A program made the position numbers and the translations under genes. DNA of 64,000 bases from Myxococcales bacterium (GTDB taxonomy: Bacteria > Myxococcota_A > Bradymonadia > UBA7976 > UBA1532), in contig JACKDP010000008.1 of the NCBI GenBank assembly GCA_020633435.1, forward strand, positions 381,618 through 445,617, written 5' to 3'. Positions 56,028 to 64,000 of this stretch are shown here, piece after piece; position 1 is the stretch's first letter, and the number at the start of each line of letters is the position of its first letter. The notes below the pieces were generated by a model. The model was not told where the DNA came from and did no database searches. It saw only the letters and a program-made list of their open reading frames with translations.

Positions 56028-56810
56028 TCAGCGCGGCACCCCGATGAGCGTCGTCAGCCGCACCGGCGTCCCGGCCACCGGCAACCGCTCGATCTGCCAG
56101 GCGAAGGTGTCCGCGTCGGGGACGCCCGCCAGCAGATCCCGCAGGTCATCGGGGCTGTAGATGCGCAGGCACGACACCAGCCCGTCGAAGAGCACCGTCA
56201 GCGGCACCGCCGGCACCGCGTAGGTCAGCGCCAGGCGCTGCCACTCGAACGGCCGGATGAACGGCGTCATGGCCAGCGCCATGAGCGGCGACGTCGCCAT
56301 CACCGCGAGCGCTGGCGCCGACCGCTCCGTGACCTCCAGCACCGCGATGCCCCGCCGCTGGCGCACCGCGTCGGCCAGCACCGCCCGGGCCAGCGGCGGC
56401 GGCAAGTGGTGGAAACCATTGCAGATCAGGCGGAAGCCCGGCAGGTCCGGCGGCACGTCCGTCGCGTCGATGGGGCGGTCCTCGACGGTGACGCCCGCGG
56501 CCTCCGCCCGCGCCCGCGCCGCCGGGCTCCAGCGCGGGTGCAGGTCGGTCGCGCGCCCGGTGATCGGCGGGCCCCCGTCATCCCGCAGCATGGCCAGCAG
56601 CGTCGGCAGCGGCCCCCCGCTGCCCGAGCACAGGTCCAGGATTTCGCGCTCGCCCGTCGCCTGCAGCGCCGCCCGAAGCCGGGGGACGAACGCCGCGTAG
56701 GGGAACCGGGCCACGTTGCCCGCGAAGGCCAGCACATCGGTCAGGTAGCGCCGCACGGGGGCCGGGAACCAGGGCTGATCTTCGAGCTCGATGAGGTGTC
56801 TTCGCTTCAT
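56028..56810 (-). CDS. Class I SAM-dependent methyltransferase
   Basis: I chose the ATG at 56810 (MKRRHLIELEDQPWFP); upstream in-frame codons have no coding signal. The 260-residue protein has the SAM-binding motif I ILDLCSGSGGPL, with an acidic residue after beta-2 (ATDLHPRW), and motif IV-type FRLICNGFHHLPP. Beyond the Rossmann core is a hydrophobic segment (LAVMATSPLMALAMTPFI), which suggests a membrane-associated or lipophilic substrate. It converges with the ATP-grasp gene, ending 4 bases away. It could supply the histidine N-methylation missing from the adjacent OvoA, but the family match is general and the opposite orientation weakens that idea. Confidence 0.8.
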   Translation of the reverse strand: MKRRHLIELEDQPWFPAPVRRYLTDVLAFAGNVARFPYAAFVPRLRAALQATGEREILDLCSGSGGPLPTLLAMLRDDGGPPITGRATDLHPRWSPAARARAEAAGVTVEDRPIDATDVPPDLPGFRLICNGFHHLPPPLARAVLADAVRQRRGIAVLEVTERSAPALAVMATSPLMALAMTPFIRPFEWQRLALTYAVPAVPLTVLFDGLVSCLRIYSPDDLRDLLAGVPDADTFAWQIERLPVAGTPVRLTTLIGVPR

Positions 56811-56916
56811 GGCTGGCACTCTACCCCGCGCCGGACCGAGGCGGTACGCCGAGCGCGGCGGCCTGTCCGAGTCCTGACCCTTCCCGCCGACGCCGCCCGG
56901 GCGGTACGCTCCCCGG

Positions 56917-58662
56917 ATGCAGCGCATCCACCTCGCCGTCCTCCTCCTCGCCGCCCTCCTCCCTGCCTGCGACAGCGGGGGCGGCGGCACGCCCGCTCAA
57001 GACCCGGACGCGGGGACCCCGGTCGGCGACGCCCAGGTCCGCGACGCTCGCACGAACGACGCCGCCGAGGGCGTCGAGCCCGACGTGGACGTGCAGCCCA
57101 CCTCCATCACCCTCATCGCGAACGTCGGCGAGGACGCCGAGGCGGCCACCGTCCAGATCCACAACGCCGGCGCCGGCCCGCTGCGCGTCGAGGAGATCCT
57201 GCTGCAGCCCGCCGACCTCCGCTTCACCCTCGACGGCCTGCCCGCCCCCGGGACGAGCATCGACCCCGGCGCCAACCTCTCGTTTTCCATCGGCTTTCGC
57301 CCCGACGGCGTGAACGAGGTCCGCGCCTCGCTGCTCATCCGCACCAACGATCCGGACCAGGAGCAGGTCATCATCCCCGTCACCGGCCGCACCCTGCAGA
57401 ACTGCCTGCGCGTCTCGCCCGGCATGATCAGCGTGGGCCGCGTCCAGCCGGGCCAGCAGAGCGGCCTCTTCGGCGTGACCATCAGCAACTGCGGCGACTT
57501 CGACCTGAACATCACGGACGTCCGGCTGGAGGGCGACCCGGGCTTCCGCGTGGTGCCCCCCGAGGGGCGCGACCCCGTCGGCCCCCTGGCCCGCAGCGCC
57601 ATCCTGGCCCTCGACGTCTTCTACCAGAACGACGCCCTCGTGCCCGACCAGCTCGCCCAGGGCCACCTGATCATCGAGTCGGACGCCACGGCCAACCCCG
57701 TCGTCGACATCGAGCTGCAGGCCCGCGGCGACGCCGTGCAGGGCTGCATCCCCGTCTTCGAGCCCGCCCGCCTGGAGTTCGGCCAGGTCCGCATCGGCAC
57801 CGAGCAGAGCCAGGAGATCCGCGTGATGAACCGGGGCGCCGACGCCTGCGGCATCCGCAACGTGAGCACCGAGAAGGTGGGCGGCCCCGCCGAGAACGTC
57901 TTCCGCGTCGACGCCGGCGGCGCCATGGAGGTGGCCCCGGGCGAGAGCGTGCCGCTGACCGTCACCTTCGCCCCGACCATCGCCGCCCCCGTGGGTGACC
58001 GCGCCGAGCTGCACTTCGACTACCGCGACCCCGAGCGCATGGAGAACCGCCGCCTCTCCACCCAGCTCCTCGGCGTCGGCGCCGAGGCCCTCATCGGCGG
58101 CGTGCCCGATGAGGTCGGATTCGAGAACACCACCGCCCTCGTCTGCGAGTCCACCGAGCACCGCACCGCCGCCACCAACGTCGGCTTCGTGCCCCTCTGC
58201 GTGACGGGCTACCGCCTGGAGGGCCCCGACTGCGCGGCCTTCGTCCTGGTGGCCGAGCCCGACTTCGCCGAGTGCATCCCCCTGCTGCCCGACGAGGGCG
58301 TCCCCTTCCCCTTCGTCTTCCAGCCCGCCGGCGAGGTGGAGCACCGCTGCGACCTCATCGTCACCAGCGACGCCATGAACTTCCCCGAGCTGACCATCCC
58401 CCTCTACGGCACGGGCGTCCCCGGCCCCGCCACCGTCGACGAGATCACCGTCCCGCGCCTGGAGGCCAACCGCCGCGCCTACTTCGGCCTCAGCCGCCCC
58501 GCCGTCCCCGAGTCCATCACCGTCTTCCTGAACGACGCCCCCAACGACCGCTGGGCCTACGACGCCGACCTCAACGACATCTACTTCGAGGCCCGCAACC
58601 ACCCCGCCCGCGACGACACCCTGCGCATCGAGTACGACGCCCGCTGCTTCGACCGCCGCTGA
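56917..58662 (+). CDS. Choice-of-anchor D / ASH-domain lipoprotein
   Basis: The 581-residue protein has a lipoprotein signal (MQRIHLAVLLLAALLPAC, Cys18) and an acidic linker, then four to five immunoglobulin-like repeats of about 110 residues. TVQIHNAGAGPLRVEEI, VTISNCGDFDLNITDV, IRVMNRGADACGIRNV and ATNVGFVPLCVTGY are repeat starts, and SFSIGFRPDG, PLTVTFAPT and PFPFVFQPAG mark the FxP strand. This is the ASPM/SPD-2/Hydin or choice-of-anchor D pattern. Such proteins are common surface modules in myxobacteria. The last 90 residues (TITVFLNDAPNDRWAYDADLN) form a distinct C-terminal domain. No catalytic residues are visible. It is divergent from the methyltransferase gene. Confidence 0.85.
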   Translation: MQRIHLAVLLLAALLPACDSGGGGTPAQDPDAGTPVGDAQVRDARTNDAAEGVEPDVDVQPTSITLIANVGEDAEAATVQIHNAGAGPLRVEEILLQPADLRFTLDGLPAPGTSIDPGANLSFSIGFRPDGVNEVRASLLIRTNDPDQEQVIIPVTGRTLQNCLRVSPGMISVGRVQPGQQSGLFGVTISNCGDFDLNITDVRLEGDPGFRVVPPEGRDPVGPLARSAILALDVFYQNDALVPDQLAQGHLIIESDATANPVVDIELQARGDAVQGCIPVFEPARLEFGQVRIGTEQSQEIRVMNRGADACGIRNVSTEKVGGPAENVFRVDAGGAMEVAPGESVPLTVTFAPTIAAPVGDRAELHFDYRDPERMENRRLSTQLLGVGAEALIGGVPDEVGFENTTALVCESTEHRTAATNVGFVPLCVTGYRLEGPDCAAFVLVAEPDFAECIPLLPDEGVPFPFVFQPAGEVEHRCDLIVTSDAMNFPELTIPLYGTGVPGPATVDEITVPRLEANRRAYFGLSRPAVPESITVFLNDAPNDRWAYDADLNDIYFEARNHPARDDTLRIEYDARCFDRR

Positions 58663-58754
58663 ACCCGCCCGCGGCCCCGCGCCGCTTGCAAAACGGCCCC
58701 TGCTCGCCTACTTTCCGCGCCCTTGAGACCCTTTGAAAGCGCGCGGAGGCGAGC

Positions 58755-59843
58755 ATGAAGGCAGGCATCGTCGGGCTGCCCAACGTCGGCAAGTCCACCC
58801 TCTTCAACGCCCTCACGGCCGCGGGCGCCGAGAGCGCCAACTACCCCTTCTGCACCATCGAGCCCAACGTCGGCATCGTCCCCGTCCCGGACGCCCGCCT
58901 CGGCCGCATCAACGACATCATGCCGACCGAGAAGATCATCCCGGCGGCCGTCGAGATCGTCGACATCGCGGGCCTCGTCCGCGGCGCCAGCAAGGGTGAG
59001 GGCCTCGGCAACCAGTTCCTCGGCCACATCCGCTCCGTCGACGCCGTCCTGCACGTCGTGCGCTGCTTCGACGACGACGACATCACCCACGTCGAGGGCG
59101 GCATCGACCCCCTGCGCGACGCCGACACCATCGAGACGGAGCTCATCTTCGCCGACCTCGAGTCCCTGGAGCGCCAGATCGACCGCGCCGGCAAGAAGGC
59201 CAAGACGGGCGACAAGGAGTCCAAGGAGAAGATCGCCGTCTTCGAGCCCGCCCACGCCCTGCTCCTCGAAGGCAAGCCCGTCCGCGCCGGCGACTGGGAC
59301 CCAGGCCAGCTCACCCTGCTGCGCCAGAGCGGCCTCATCACCGTCAAGCCCGTCCTCTACGTCTGCAACGTCGACGAAGCCGGCGCCTTGAAGGGCAACG
59401 CCTACTCCGAGCGCATCCGCCAGCGCGCCGAGTCCGAGGGCGAAGGCCAGGTCGTCATCAGCGCCCAGATCGAAGCCGAGGTCGCCGAGCTCGACGAAGA
59501 AGAGCGCGCCGAGTTCCTCGCCGACATCGGCCTCACCGAGCCCGGCCTGCACACCCTCTCCCGCGCCGTCTACCAGCTCCTCGGCCTGCAGACCTACTTC
59601 ACCGCCGGCCCCAAGGAGATCCGCGCCTGGACCATCCCCAAGGGCTGCAGCGCCCCCCAGGCCGCCGGCGTGATCCACAGCGACTTCGAGCGCGGGTTCA
59701 TTCGGGCCAACGTCTACACCCTGGCCGACCTCGAGAAGTTCAAGACCGAGAAGGCCATCCGGGAAGCCGGCAAGCTGCGGAGCGAAGGCAAGGAGTACGT
59801 GGTGCAGGATGGGGACATCATGCACTTCTTGTTCAACGTTTGA
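58755..59843 (+). CDS. ychF: Redox-regulated ribosome-associated ATPase/GTPase YchF (OLA1 family)
   Basis: The 362-residue protein has the family's Walker A GLPNVGKSTLFNALT at the N-terminus, the G3 motif DIAGLVRGASKGEGLGNQFL, and an unusual G4 motif NVDE (in place of NKxD) that gives these proteins a preference for ATP. A coiled region (SLERQIDRAGKKAK) and a C-terminal TGS domain (LLGLQTYFTAGPKEIRAWTI) complete the standard length. It binds ribosomes and is linked to stress and translation quality control. A GGAGG ribosome site precedes the ATG. It is monocistronic here, in a conserved housekeeping position, and marks the edge of the accessory region on its right. Confidence 0.97.
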   Translation: MKAGIVGLPNVGKSTLFNALTAAGAESANYPFCTIEPNVGIVPVPDARLGRINDIMPTEKIIPAAVEIVDIAGLVRGASKGEGLGNQFLGHIRSVDAVLHVVRCFDDDDITHVEGGIDPLRDADTIETELIFADLESLERQIDRAGKKAKTGDKESKEKIAVFEPAHALLLEGKPVRAGDWDPGQLTLLRQSGLITVKPVLYVCNVDEAGALKGNAYSERIRQRAESEGEGQVVISAQIEAEVAELDEEERAEFLADIGLTEPGLHTLSRAVYQLLGLQTYFTAGPKEIRAWTIPKGCSAPQAAGVIHSDFERGFIRANVYTLADLEKFKTEKAIREAGKLRSEGKEYVVQDGDIMHFLFNV

Positions 59844-59907
59844 GGGTTAGCGGCGCTGCGTCGGCGCTTCCCTCGAGCATCAGGGTCTCCGGGAAAGCCG
59901 GGGCGGT

Positions 59908-60843
59908 TCACTTCTCTCCTTCGCGCGTGCGCCACGGCCCGCCCGGCGACCACTGCCCATCCACGGCGGCATCGGCCCCACCTGGCCCCAGCATCGGGAG
60001 CAGGAAGCCGGCGAGGAAGTCGATCACCACCGGCAGATCAGGTTCGCCCGCCACGAGCCGTCCTCGTCGCAGGAACGCTCGCCACTGGCTTGCTTTGGCG
60101 GGGTCGGTCGAGAACTCCGAGGTCAGGGCCACCGGCGGCTTCGTCGGCAAGGGAGACCCGCGCCGCTCGAAGGTGCGCCTGACCGCTTCGGCCAGGACGG
60201 CGCCGTCGAAGGCGTTGTCCCGGGCCAGCACCCAGATGTCGTAGAAGTCCTTCATCCGGCTGTTCACGATGCCCAGGGCGACCATCGCCTGGAGCTTCTC
60301 GGCAATGACCGTCTCCTTGGCGTAGGCGTTGAGCACGGGTGCCGGGAAGTCGAGGAGCACAGGGACCTCGATGGGCTCGGGTTCGGGGAAGACGGAGTCG
60401 CCAAAGCCTACGTCTACCTGCACCGCGATGAGGGCTCGGGCGAGGGCGGCAGTCAGCGTGATCCTCACGCCCTCGTAGATCTTGTCCTCCCGAATGAGCC
60501 CGCCCTTCACGGAGGCGGCGTCGAACACGACGCCGTCCGGTTCGACTTCCTGACCACAGACCTGCTGGAACACCGCAACCAGGGCAGGCACGTCGTTGGC
60601 GCCGAAGCCCAGCAGATCGAGGTCCCGGGTCGGGCGGTGCGGCTGATCGCTCCAGATGGCGAAGAGCATGGCGCCCTTGAGGACGAAGCGCTCGGCGTGC
60701 TCGGACGTGGCCAGCCGGTACATGAAGCGCTCCAGGGCGTACCGGGTGAGGATGCCCGTGAAGTCCTCTCGGCGCTCCTTCGCCAGGTTGAGCAGCCTGG
60801 CCCGCACGGATGCGGGCAGGTTCTTGATCTCCGTGGAGGTCAC
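59908..60843 (-). CDS. abiEii: AbiEii-type nucleotidyltransferase toxin
   Basis: The 311-residue protein starts at the GTG at 60843, which overlaps the antitoxin stop as GTGA. The AbiEii/AbiGii family pattern is clear: FVLKGAMLFAIW, then RPTRDLDLLGFG with the metal-binding DxD, then YAKETVIAEKLQAMVALGIVNSRMKDFYDIW, the conserved C-terminal block. These toxins transfer nucleotides to tRNA or similar substrates and cause growth arrest; paired with AbiEi they give abortive phage infection. Codon use is less biased than in the surrounding genes, consistent with transfer. It converges with ychF (64 bases apart). Confidence 0.92.
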   Translation of the reverse strand: MTSTEIKNLPASVRARLLNLAKERREDFTGILTRYALERFMYRLATSEHAERFVLKGAMLFAIWSDQPHRPTRDLDLLGFGANDVPALVAVFQQVCGQEVEPDGVVFDAASVKGGLIREDKIYEGVRITLTAALARALIAVQVDVGFGDSVFPEPEPIEVPVLLDFPAPVLNAYAKETVIAEKLQAMVALGIVNSRMKDFYDIWVLARDNAFDGAVLAEAVRRTFERRGSPLPTKPPVALTSEFSTDPAKASQWRAFLRRGRLVAGEPDLPVVIDFLAGFLLPMLGPGGADAAVDGQWSPGGPWRTREGEK

Positions 60844-61460
60844 GCCAGCGCCTCCAGGTACGGTCGCATCACGGACTGGACCCGGCAGACCCCGGCGTAG
60901 CGCCACAGCTCGTCCACCGTCCCCTTCCGCAGGCGGAGGTAGTCCCGCAGCGCCTCGACGGCGACATCGACACCAAGCTTGCTGCGGTACTTGAAGCAGT
61001 CTGCGACCGTCTTCGAGGGGGCGTAGACCCGGACCTCGGCCCCCTCGACCTCGTGGATCTCGATGCCCTGGGAGAGCGCCTCGCCGGAGAACCGGACGAT
61101 GCGGAGCGGCAGGTCAGGCGCCTCTGGTAGCCGGGCACTGCGATCCACCGCCATCCAGACTTCGAACGGCGCCTGCGTGGTCATCTCGTGGAACCGTAGG
61201 GCGGACAGCAGGCAGACGACGCCGTGCGGCACACGCTTGCAGGCCGTCACGAGCCCGAAGTGGGCGCCGAGATCGGCCTCGGGGAGGACGTAGAGTCCCC
61301 TGCCCACCTGGTCGAGGAGGCCCTTGTCCCGGAGGCGCCGCAGGTGCTCTCGGGGTAGGCCATACGGGTCGAGATCCCGTGGCCGGAGCACGCCCGTCTT
61401 GCGGGCGAGCTCGAGGACCTGGCGCTGGGCCGGGGAAATGTCGGGTTCGAGGTCAACCAT
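60840..61460 (-). CDS. abiEi: AbiEi-type antitoxin/transcription regulator
   Basis: The 206-residue protein has an N-terminal winged helix-turn-helix (VLELARKTGVLRPRDL, then EHLRRLRDKGLLDQVGRGLYVLPE) and a C-terminal antitoxin domain with SKTVADCFKYRSKLGVDVAVEALRDYL, both typical of AbiEi. The protein represses its own operon and neutralises AbiEii indirectly (type IV toxin-antitoxin). Its stop overlaps the toxin start by 4 bases. The promoter must lie in the AT-richer gap 61461-61520; a TATAAC on the minus strand near 61487 may be its -10 box, but no clear -35 is seen. Confidence 0.92.
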   Translation of the reverse strand: MVDLEPDISPAQRQVLELARKTGVLRPRDLDPYGLPREHLRRLRDKGLLDQVGRGLYVLPEADLGAHFGLVTACKRVPHGVVCLLSALRFHEMTTQAPFEVWMAVDRSARLPEAPDLPLRIVRFSGEALSQGIEIHEVEGAEVRVYAPSKTVADCFKYRSKLGVDVAVEALRDYLRLRKGTVDELWRYAGVCRVQSVMRPYLEALA

Positions 61461-61794
61461 GGCGTGTCAAAACGTCTGCATCTTGAGCGTTATACCGACG
61501 ATTCGTAACAACACGAGCTCCGAGGCGCAAGCCGTGCCCTGCCCTGCTTCACGAGTACGCCCGGTGACAGAGTCGCGATGACGCCCACAAGCCCCCGTAA
61601 TCAAGGGCTCGTGGTCGGTTCAAAGTCTGAGGGTTGGGGGCGCAATGGCGGAGGTTCCTTCGAGTATCTGGTCCTCGGGGAGGGGCGGGACGGTTCACAA
61701 GCGCGAGGCATTGGTTTTCGGTCGGGAACCCTGGTACGAAGTTGTCACTGGATGCTCGTGCGTCCAGCTGGGCAGCTTGCGAAAGGGGGCACTG
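61461..61794. other. Intergenic region right of the abiE operon
   Basis: The gap holds the abiE promoter region on the minus strand and the leader of the SHOCT gene on the plus strand. It is richer in A and T than the rest of the window. An in-frame ATG at 61645 could be an upstream start of the SHOCT gene. I see no repeat, RNA gene or terminator. Confidence 0.4.
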
Positions 61795-62385
61795 TTGGAG
61801 CAGATTGCCGACGAACTGGCAAAGCTGGCACGACTCCGGGACGAGGGAGTCATCTCAGACGAGGAATTCGCCGGACAGAAGGAGAAGCTCCTCCGCGGCG
61901 GCAGCAAGCCCGACGACGAGCCGTCCGCCATCGACGCAGCGACGCCCGGGCCGCCAACTAGCTGGAACGACCTGAGGATCGCCCATACCGCTTCTGCCCT
62001 GCTCGTCTGCTTCTCGCTCGTCACAAGTTCATGGGTGACCCGAGGCTCCAGTGGTTTCGGCCTGTACAGAGTCGTCAAGTTCCGGCGCGGTGACTGGATT
62101 TCACTCATCGAGATGGACACCAAGATCGGGTTCCTGGGACTCGCCACGATTCTCGCGTCCCTCGTCTGTCTGATCGCCATCGAACCCTGGAACGCCAGTG
62201 TTGCTGGAAAGGGTCGACGGCCGATTCTGGCGGCGGTCCCCATCGCCGTGTCCATCGTGTTCTTCGTCGCCATGCCGGAGTTCGATGGCCGGATGACGCT
62301 CGGCTACTCGCCCTTTCTCTTCTGGCTCGGCTGGCTAGGCGTTGGGTTGCTCCTGCAGGCTCGGAGTCGACAGGCCGAACCCTGA
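61795..62385 (+). CDS. SHOCT-domain membrane protein
   Basis: I chose the TTG at 61795 because the product then begins exactly with a SHOCT domain (LEQIADELAKLARLRDEGVIS, then DEEFAGQKEKLL) and an AGGGGG site lies about 8 bases upstream; the ATG at 61645 would add 50 residues of unbiased codons. A Ser/Pro/Asp linker follows, then four predicted membrane segments (TASALLVCFSLVTSSW, IGFLGLATILASLVCLIAI, ILAAVPIAVSIVFFVAM, SPFLFWLGWLGVGLLLQ). SHOCT domains are short oligomerisation or tethering modules at the ends of proteins. Codon use is atypical for this window. Function unknown; neighbours are toxin-antitoxin and nuclease genes. Confidence 0.6.
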   Translation: MEQIADELAKLARLRDEGVISDEEFAGQKEKLLRGGSKPDDEPSAIDAATPGPPTSWNDLRIAHTASALLVCFSLVTSSWVTRGSSGFGLYRVVKFRRGDWISLIEMDTKIGFLGLATILASLVCLIAIEPWNASVAGKGRRPILAAVPIAVSIVFFVAMPEFDGRMTLGYSPFLFWLGWLGVGLLLQARSRQAEP

Positions 62386-62456
62386 CCGGCCGACGTGATT
62401 GCCTCCCGACCGCGGACGCCGTAGCCTCGTCCCTGGACGGGCGATGGGGCACAAGC

Positions 62457-63506
62457 GTGGGTACGGCATCGATGGTCGGCAGAGGGCTCGTTCGCGACTT
62501 CGTCCGCCGCGGGGGCGAGAACGCCTTCGTCGAGCACCTGGCCGCCCTGCTCCGGGTCCCGGCGCTCGCCGAGGTGTTCGTCACCCACGTCACCGGTGCC
62601 GCGCCCCCGCCCGGTGGATTCCAGGTCGAGACGCAGGTCCGGGAGGTCCACACGCGCGCCCGACCGGACATCGTGCTGACCGGCTCCACCACGACCATCT
62701 GGATCGAAGCCAAGCTCGACGCCGGCCTCACCGAGAAGCAGCCGGTCGTGTACCTGGAAGCCCTGCGTCGCGAGGGCCCTGGGCGCGGGCACCTCGTCAT
62801 CCTGGCGGGCTCTGGCCGGTGGGGCGAGCTCGCCCGAAAGCTCCGCGACCGTGTCGGCCACCCCCCGGGCCACGAGCGCACGTTCGTCGACCGCGGGGTG
62901 CCAGTCACCCAGGTCACCTGGCGCGAGGTGCGCGACGCCTTCGCCAACCGGCGCCTCGACGACCCCGTCGCCGCCTACCTCCAGGCCGAGTTCATCGCCG
63001 CCATCGACGACCACGTCGAGCGGAAGGCCATCCCCCTCAACGCGGAGATGATCCCCGTGCTCAACAACCCCACGGTCCTGCGAGCGCTGGCCGCCCTCGA
63101 AGACGTGCTGCTCGACCTGCAGGAGATCCTGCAGGCCACCGGCTTCAGCACCGGCGACCAGGAGGCCGCCGAGCTGCGCCAGACCGGCTTCTACGCCTGG
63201 CCCGCCGGCGACGAGGACCGGATGGTCTGGGTCGGCCTCATCGCCCGAGCTGGCGCCATCTGGCCGGGTCGCGGCCCCGTGTGGGTCTGGATCTACGGCG
63301 ACGCCTTCGACGACGAAGAGCGCCTGCGGACGGCAGGTTTCGAGGTCATCGACCCCGGCCGCAAGTTGCCGGACTGGGCCGATTGCTCGCTGGTGCCGCT
63401 GAGCCTTGCTGGGGAGACGAGCGCAGAGGTGGTGGCGGGTCTGGGGACGCAGCTCCGGCGGATCTGGGACTCGGCTGCCGGCACAGGAGGCATGTTTGAT
63501 CAATGA
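62457..63506 (+). CDS. PD-(D/E)XK nuclease superfamily protein
   Basis: The 349-residue protein (GTG start at 62457; an in-frame ATG at 62472 is an alternative) has RARPDIVLTGSTTTIWIEAKL, which matches the core PD-x(n)-ExK nuclease motif (Asp in PDIV, Glu and Lys in IEAK), followed by QPVVYLEAL, a QxxxY motif seen in many members. The C-terminal 200 residues contain WPAGDEDRMVWVGLIARAG and IYGDAFDDEERLRTAGF and are unassigned. It is probably a DNA or RNA endonuclease. Its stop overlaps the next gene's start as ATGA; that gene also carries an ExK motif, so the pair may be one module. Lies in the region with abiE. Confidence 0.72.
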   Translation: MGTASMVGRGLVRDFVRRGGENAFVEHLAALLRVPALAEVFVTHVTGAAPPPGGFQVETQVREVHTRARPDIVLTGSTTTIWIEAKLDAGLTEKQPVVYLEALRREGPGRGHLVILAGSGRWGELARKLRDRVGHPPGHERTFVDRGVPVTQVTWREVRDAFANRRLDDPVAAYLQAEFIAAIDDHVERKAIPLNAEMIPVLNNPTVLRALAALEDVLLDLQEILQATGFSTGDQEAAELRQTGFYAWPAGDEDRMVWVGLIARAGAIWPGRGPVWVWIYGDAFDDEERLRTAGFEVIDPGRKLPDWADCSLVPLSLAGETSAEVVAGLGTQLRRIWDSAAGTGGMFDQ

Positions 63507-64000
63507 GTTCGGATACTTCGACGATGCGAGGCCCCCGCAGCCCCGCCGACGCCATCCCCGGTCTGGCGGGGTCAACCCTGGCTGACTTCTGGCGCTGGGC
63601 CTACGGCGACCTGCGGGAGAACACCGTCCGCCCAGCCTTCGCCGAGTTCATCGTGGGCACCCTGCTCGGCCTCGAGAGTAGCAGCCGCCCGGTGTGGAAC
63701 GCCTGGGACCTCGACTGGCGGGGCGCCCGCATCGAGGTCAAGTCCGCCGCCTACGTGCAGGCGTGGCCCGCATCGAGGCGAGGTCGCTCCCCCATCCAGT
63801 TCGACATCGCCCGCAAGATCCCCTGGCACGCCGAAACCGCCGAGACGGGCACGGAACCCGTCCGCTCGGCGGATTGCTACGTCTTCTGCCTGTACCCCGA
63901 GCAGGACGAGGCCCGCGCCGATCCCATCGACGTCCCCGCGTGGCGGTTCTGGGTGGTACCCACCCATCGCATCGAGCAGGTGTTCGGCGGCCAGGCGAAG
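63503..64000 (+). CDS. Second restriction-nuclease-like protein with ExK motif (3' partial)
   Basis: The ATG at 63503 overlaps the previous stop (ATGA) and the frame stays open to the window edge, giving 166 residues of an incomplete protein. GSTLADFWRWAYGDLRENT, then RPAFAEFIVGTLLG and WDLDWRGARIEVKSAAYVQAW give a pattern like a PD-(D/E)XK core: Asp in DLDW, Glu and Lys in IEVK. IQFDIARK and ADCYVFCLYPEQDE follow, with a hydrophobic strand. Proteins of this pattern are often encoded in restriction or defence regions. It is translationally coupled to the nuclease gene upstream. The C-terminus and any partner lie beyond the window. Confidence 0.65.
   Translation, partial: MSSDTSTMRGPRSPADAIPGLAGSTLADFWRWAYGDLRENTVRPAFAEFIVGTLLGLESSSRPVWNAWDLDWRGARIEVKSAAYVQAWPASRRGRSPIQFDIARKIPWHAETAETGTEPVRSADCYVFCLYPEQDEARADPIDVPAWRFWVVPTHRIEQVFGGQAK

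Noticed and set aside
1..64000. tRNA, rRNA, tmRNA or riboswitch genes
   Set aside because: I scanned the intergenic gaps for tRNA-like cloverleaf and known riboswitch cores and found none that I could support by eye.

Overview
The window looks like chromosomal DNA of a myxobacterium-like organism (Myxococcota, formerly Deltaproteobacteria). Base composition is very high in G+C, with G or C at nearly every third codon position. Many predicted lipoproteins carry a lipobox followed by a low-complexity Ala/Pro/Asp linker. One protein ends in a MYXO-CTERM-like tail, there are long Cys-repeat surface proteins, and there is a sigma54 enhancer-binding protein, an ECF42-type sigma factor and a large PKS/NRPS gene. 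The taxonomic call is inference; there is no rRNA or tRNA gene to settle it.

Layout: 0-9 kb holds cell-surface lipoproteins, a lipid-related trio (SDR-type epimerase, PlsC-like acyltransferase, divergent glycerol-1-phosphate dehydrogenase), a solute-binding protein and an outer-membrane barrel protein. 9-15.3 kb is a run of same-strand genes: a zinc-ribbon pseudokinase, an RpiB-like isomerase, an AmmeMemoRadiSam radical SAM enzyme, an M61-like metallopeptidase and a double AAA+ ATPase. 15.3-17.5 kb has a degenerate histidine kinase and a secreted deiminase-fold protein. 17.5-26.3 kb is a signalling/envelope block: a repeated hairpin-rich leader, then a translationally coupled operon (sigma54 response regulator, histidine kinase, barrel protein, FecR protein, lipoprotein), then a large Ala-rich lipoprotein behind a sigma54-like promoter.

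26.5-31.4 kb encodes a ribosome hibernation factor and the most unusual gene pair here: a 997-residue metallophosphoesterase/caspase-like fusion followed by a KAP-family P-loop NTPase, a candidate conflict or defence module. 31.4-38.6 kb has a beta-helix lipoprotein, a heterodimeric ABC exporter, two small membrane/envelope proteins and a small Cys-rich protein resembling the animal uromodulin D8C domain. 38.6-42.6 kb has a YciI/DGPF-ECF42 sigma factor pair with a recognisable ECF-type promoter, then two tandem duplicated GGDEF proteins.

42.5-51 kb is one giant minus-strand hybrid PKS/NRPS (KS-DH-KR-ACP-C-A-PCP-C-reductase) with no AT and an acyl-ACP-reductase-like C-terminus. 51-59.8 kb has two lipoproteins, an adenosine deaminase, an ovothiol-type sulfoxide synthase broken by a single-base frameshift, a coupled ATP-grasp ligase, a methyltransferase, a choice-of-anchor D lipoprotein and ychF. 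59.9-64 kb has less extreme codon bias and looks like a defence island: an AbiE toxin-antitoxin pair, a SHOCT membrane protein and two overlapping genes with PD-(D/E)XK nuclease motifs, the last cut by the window edge.
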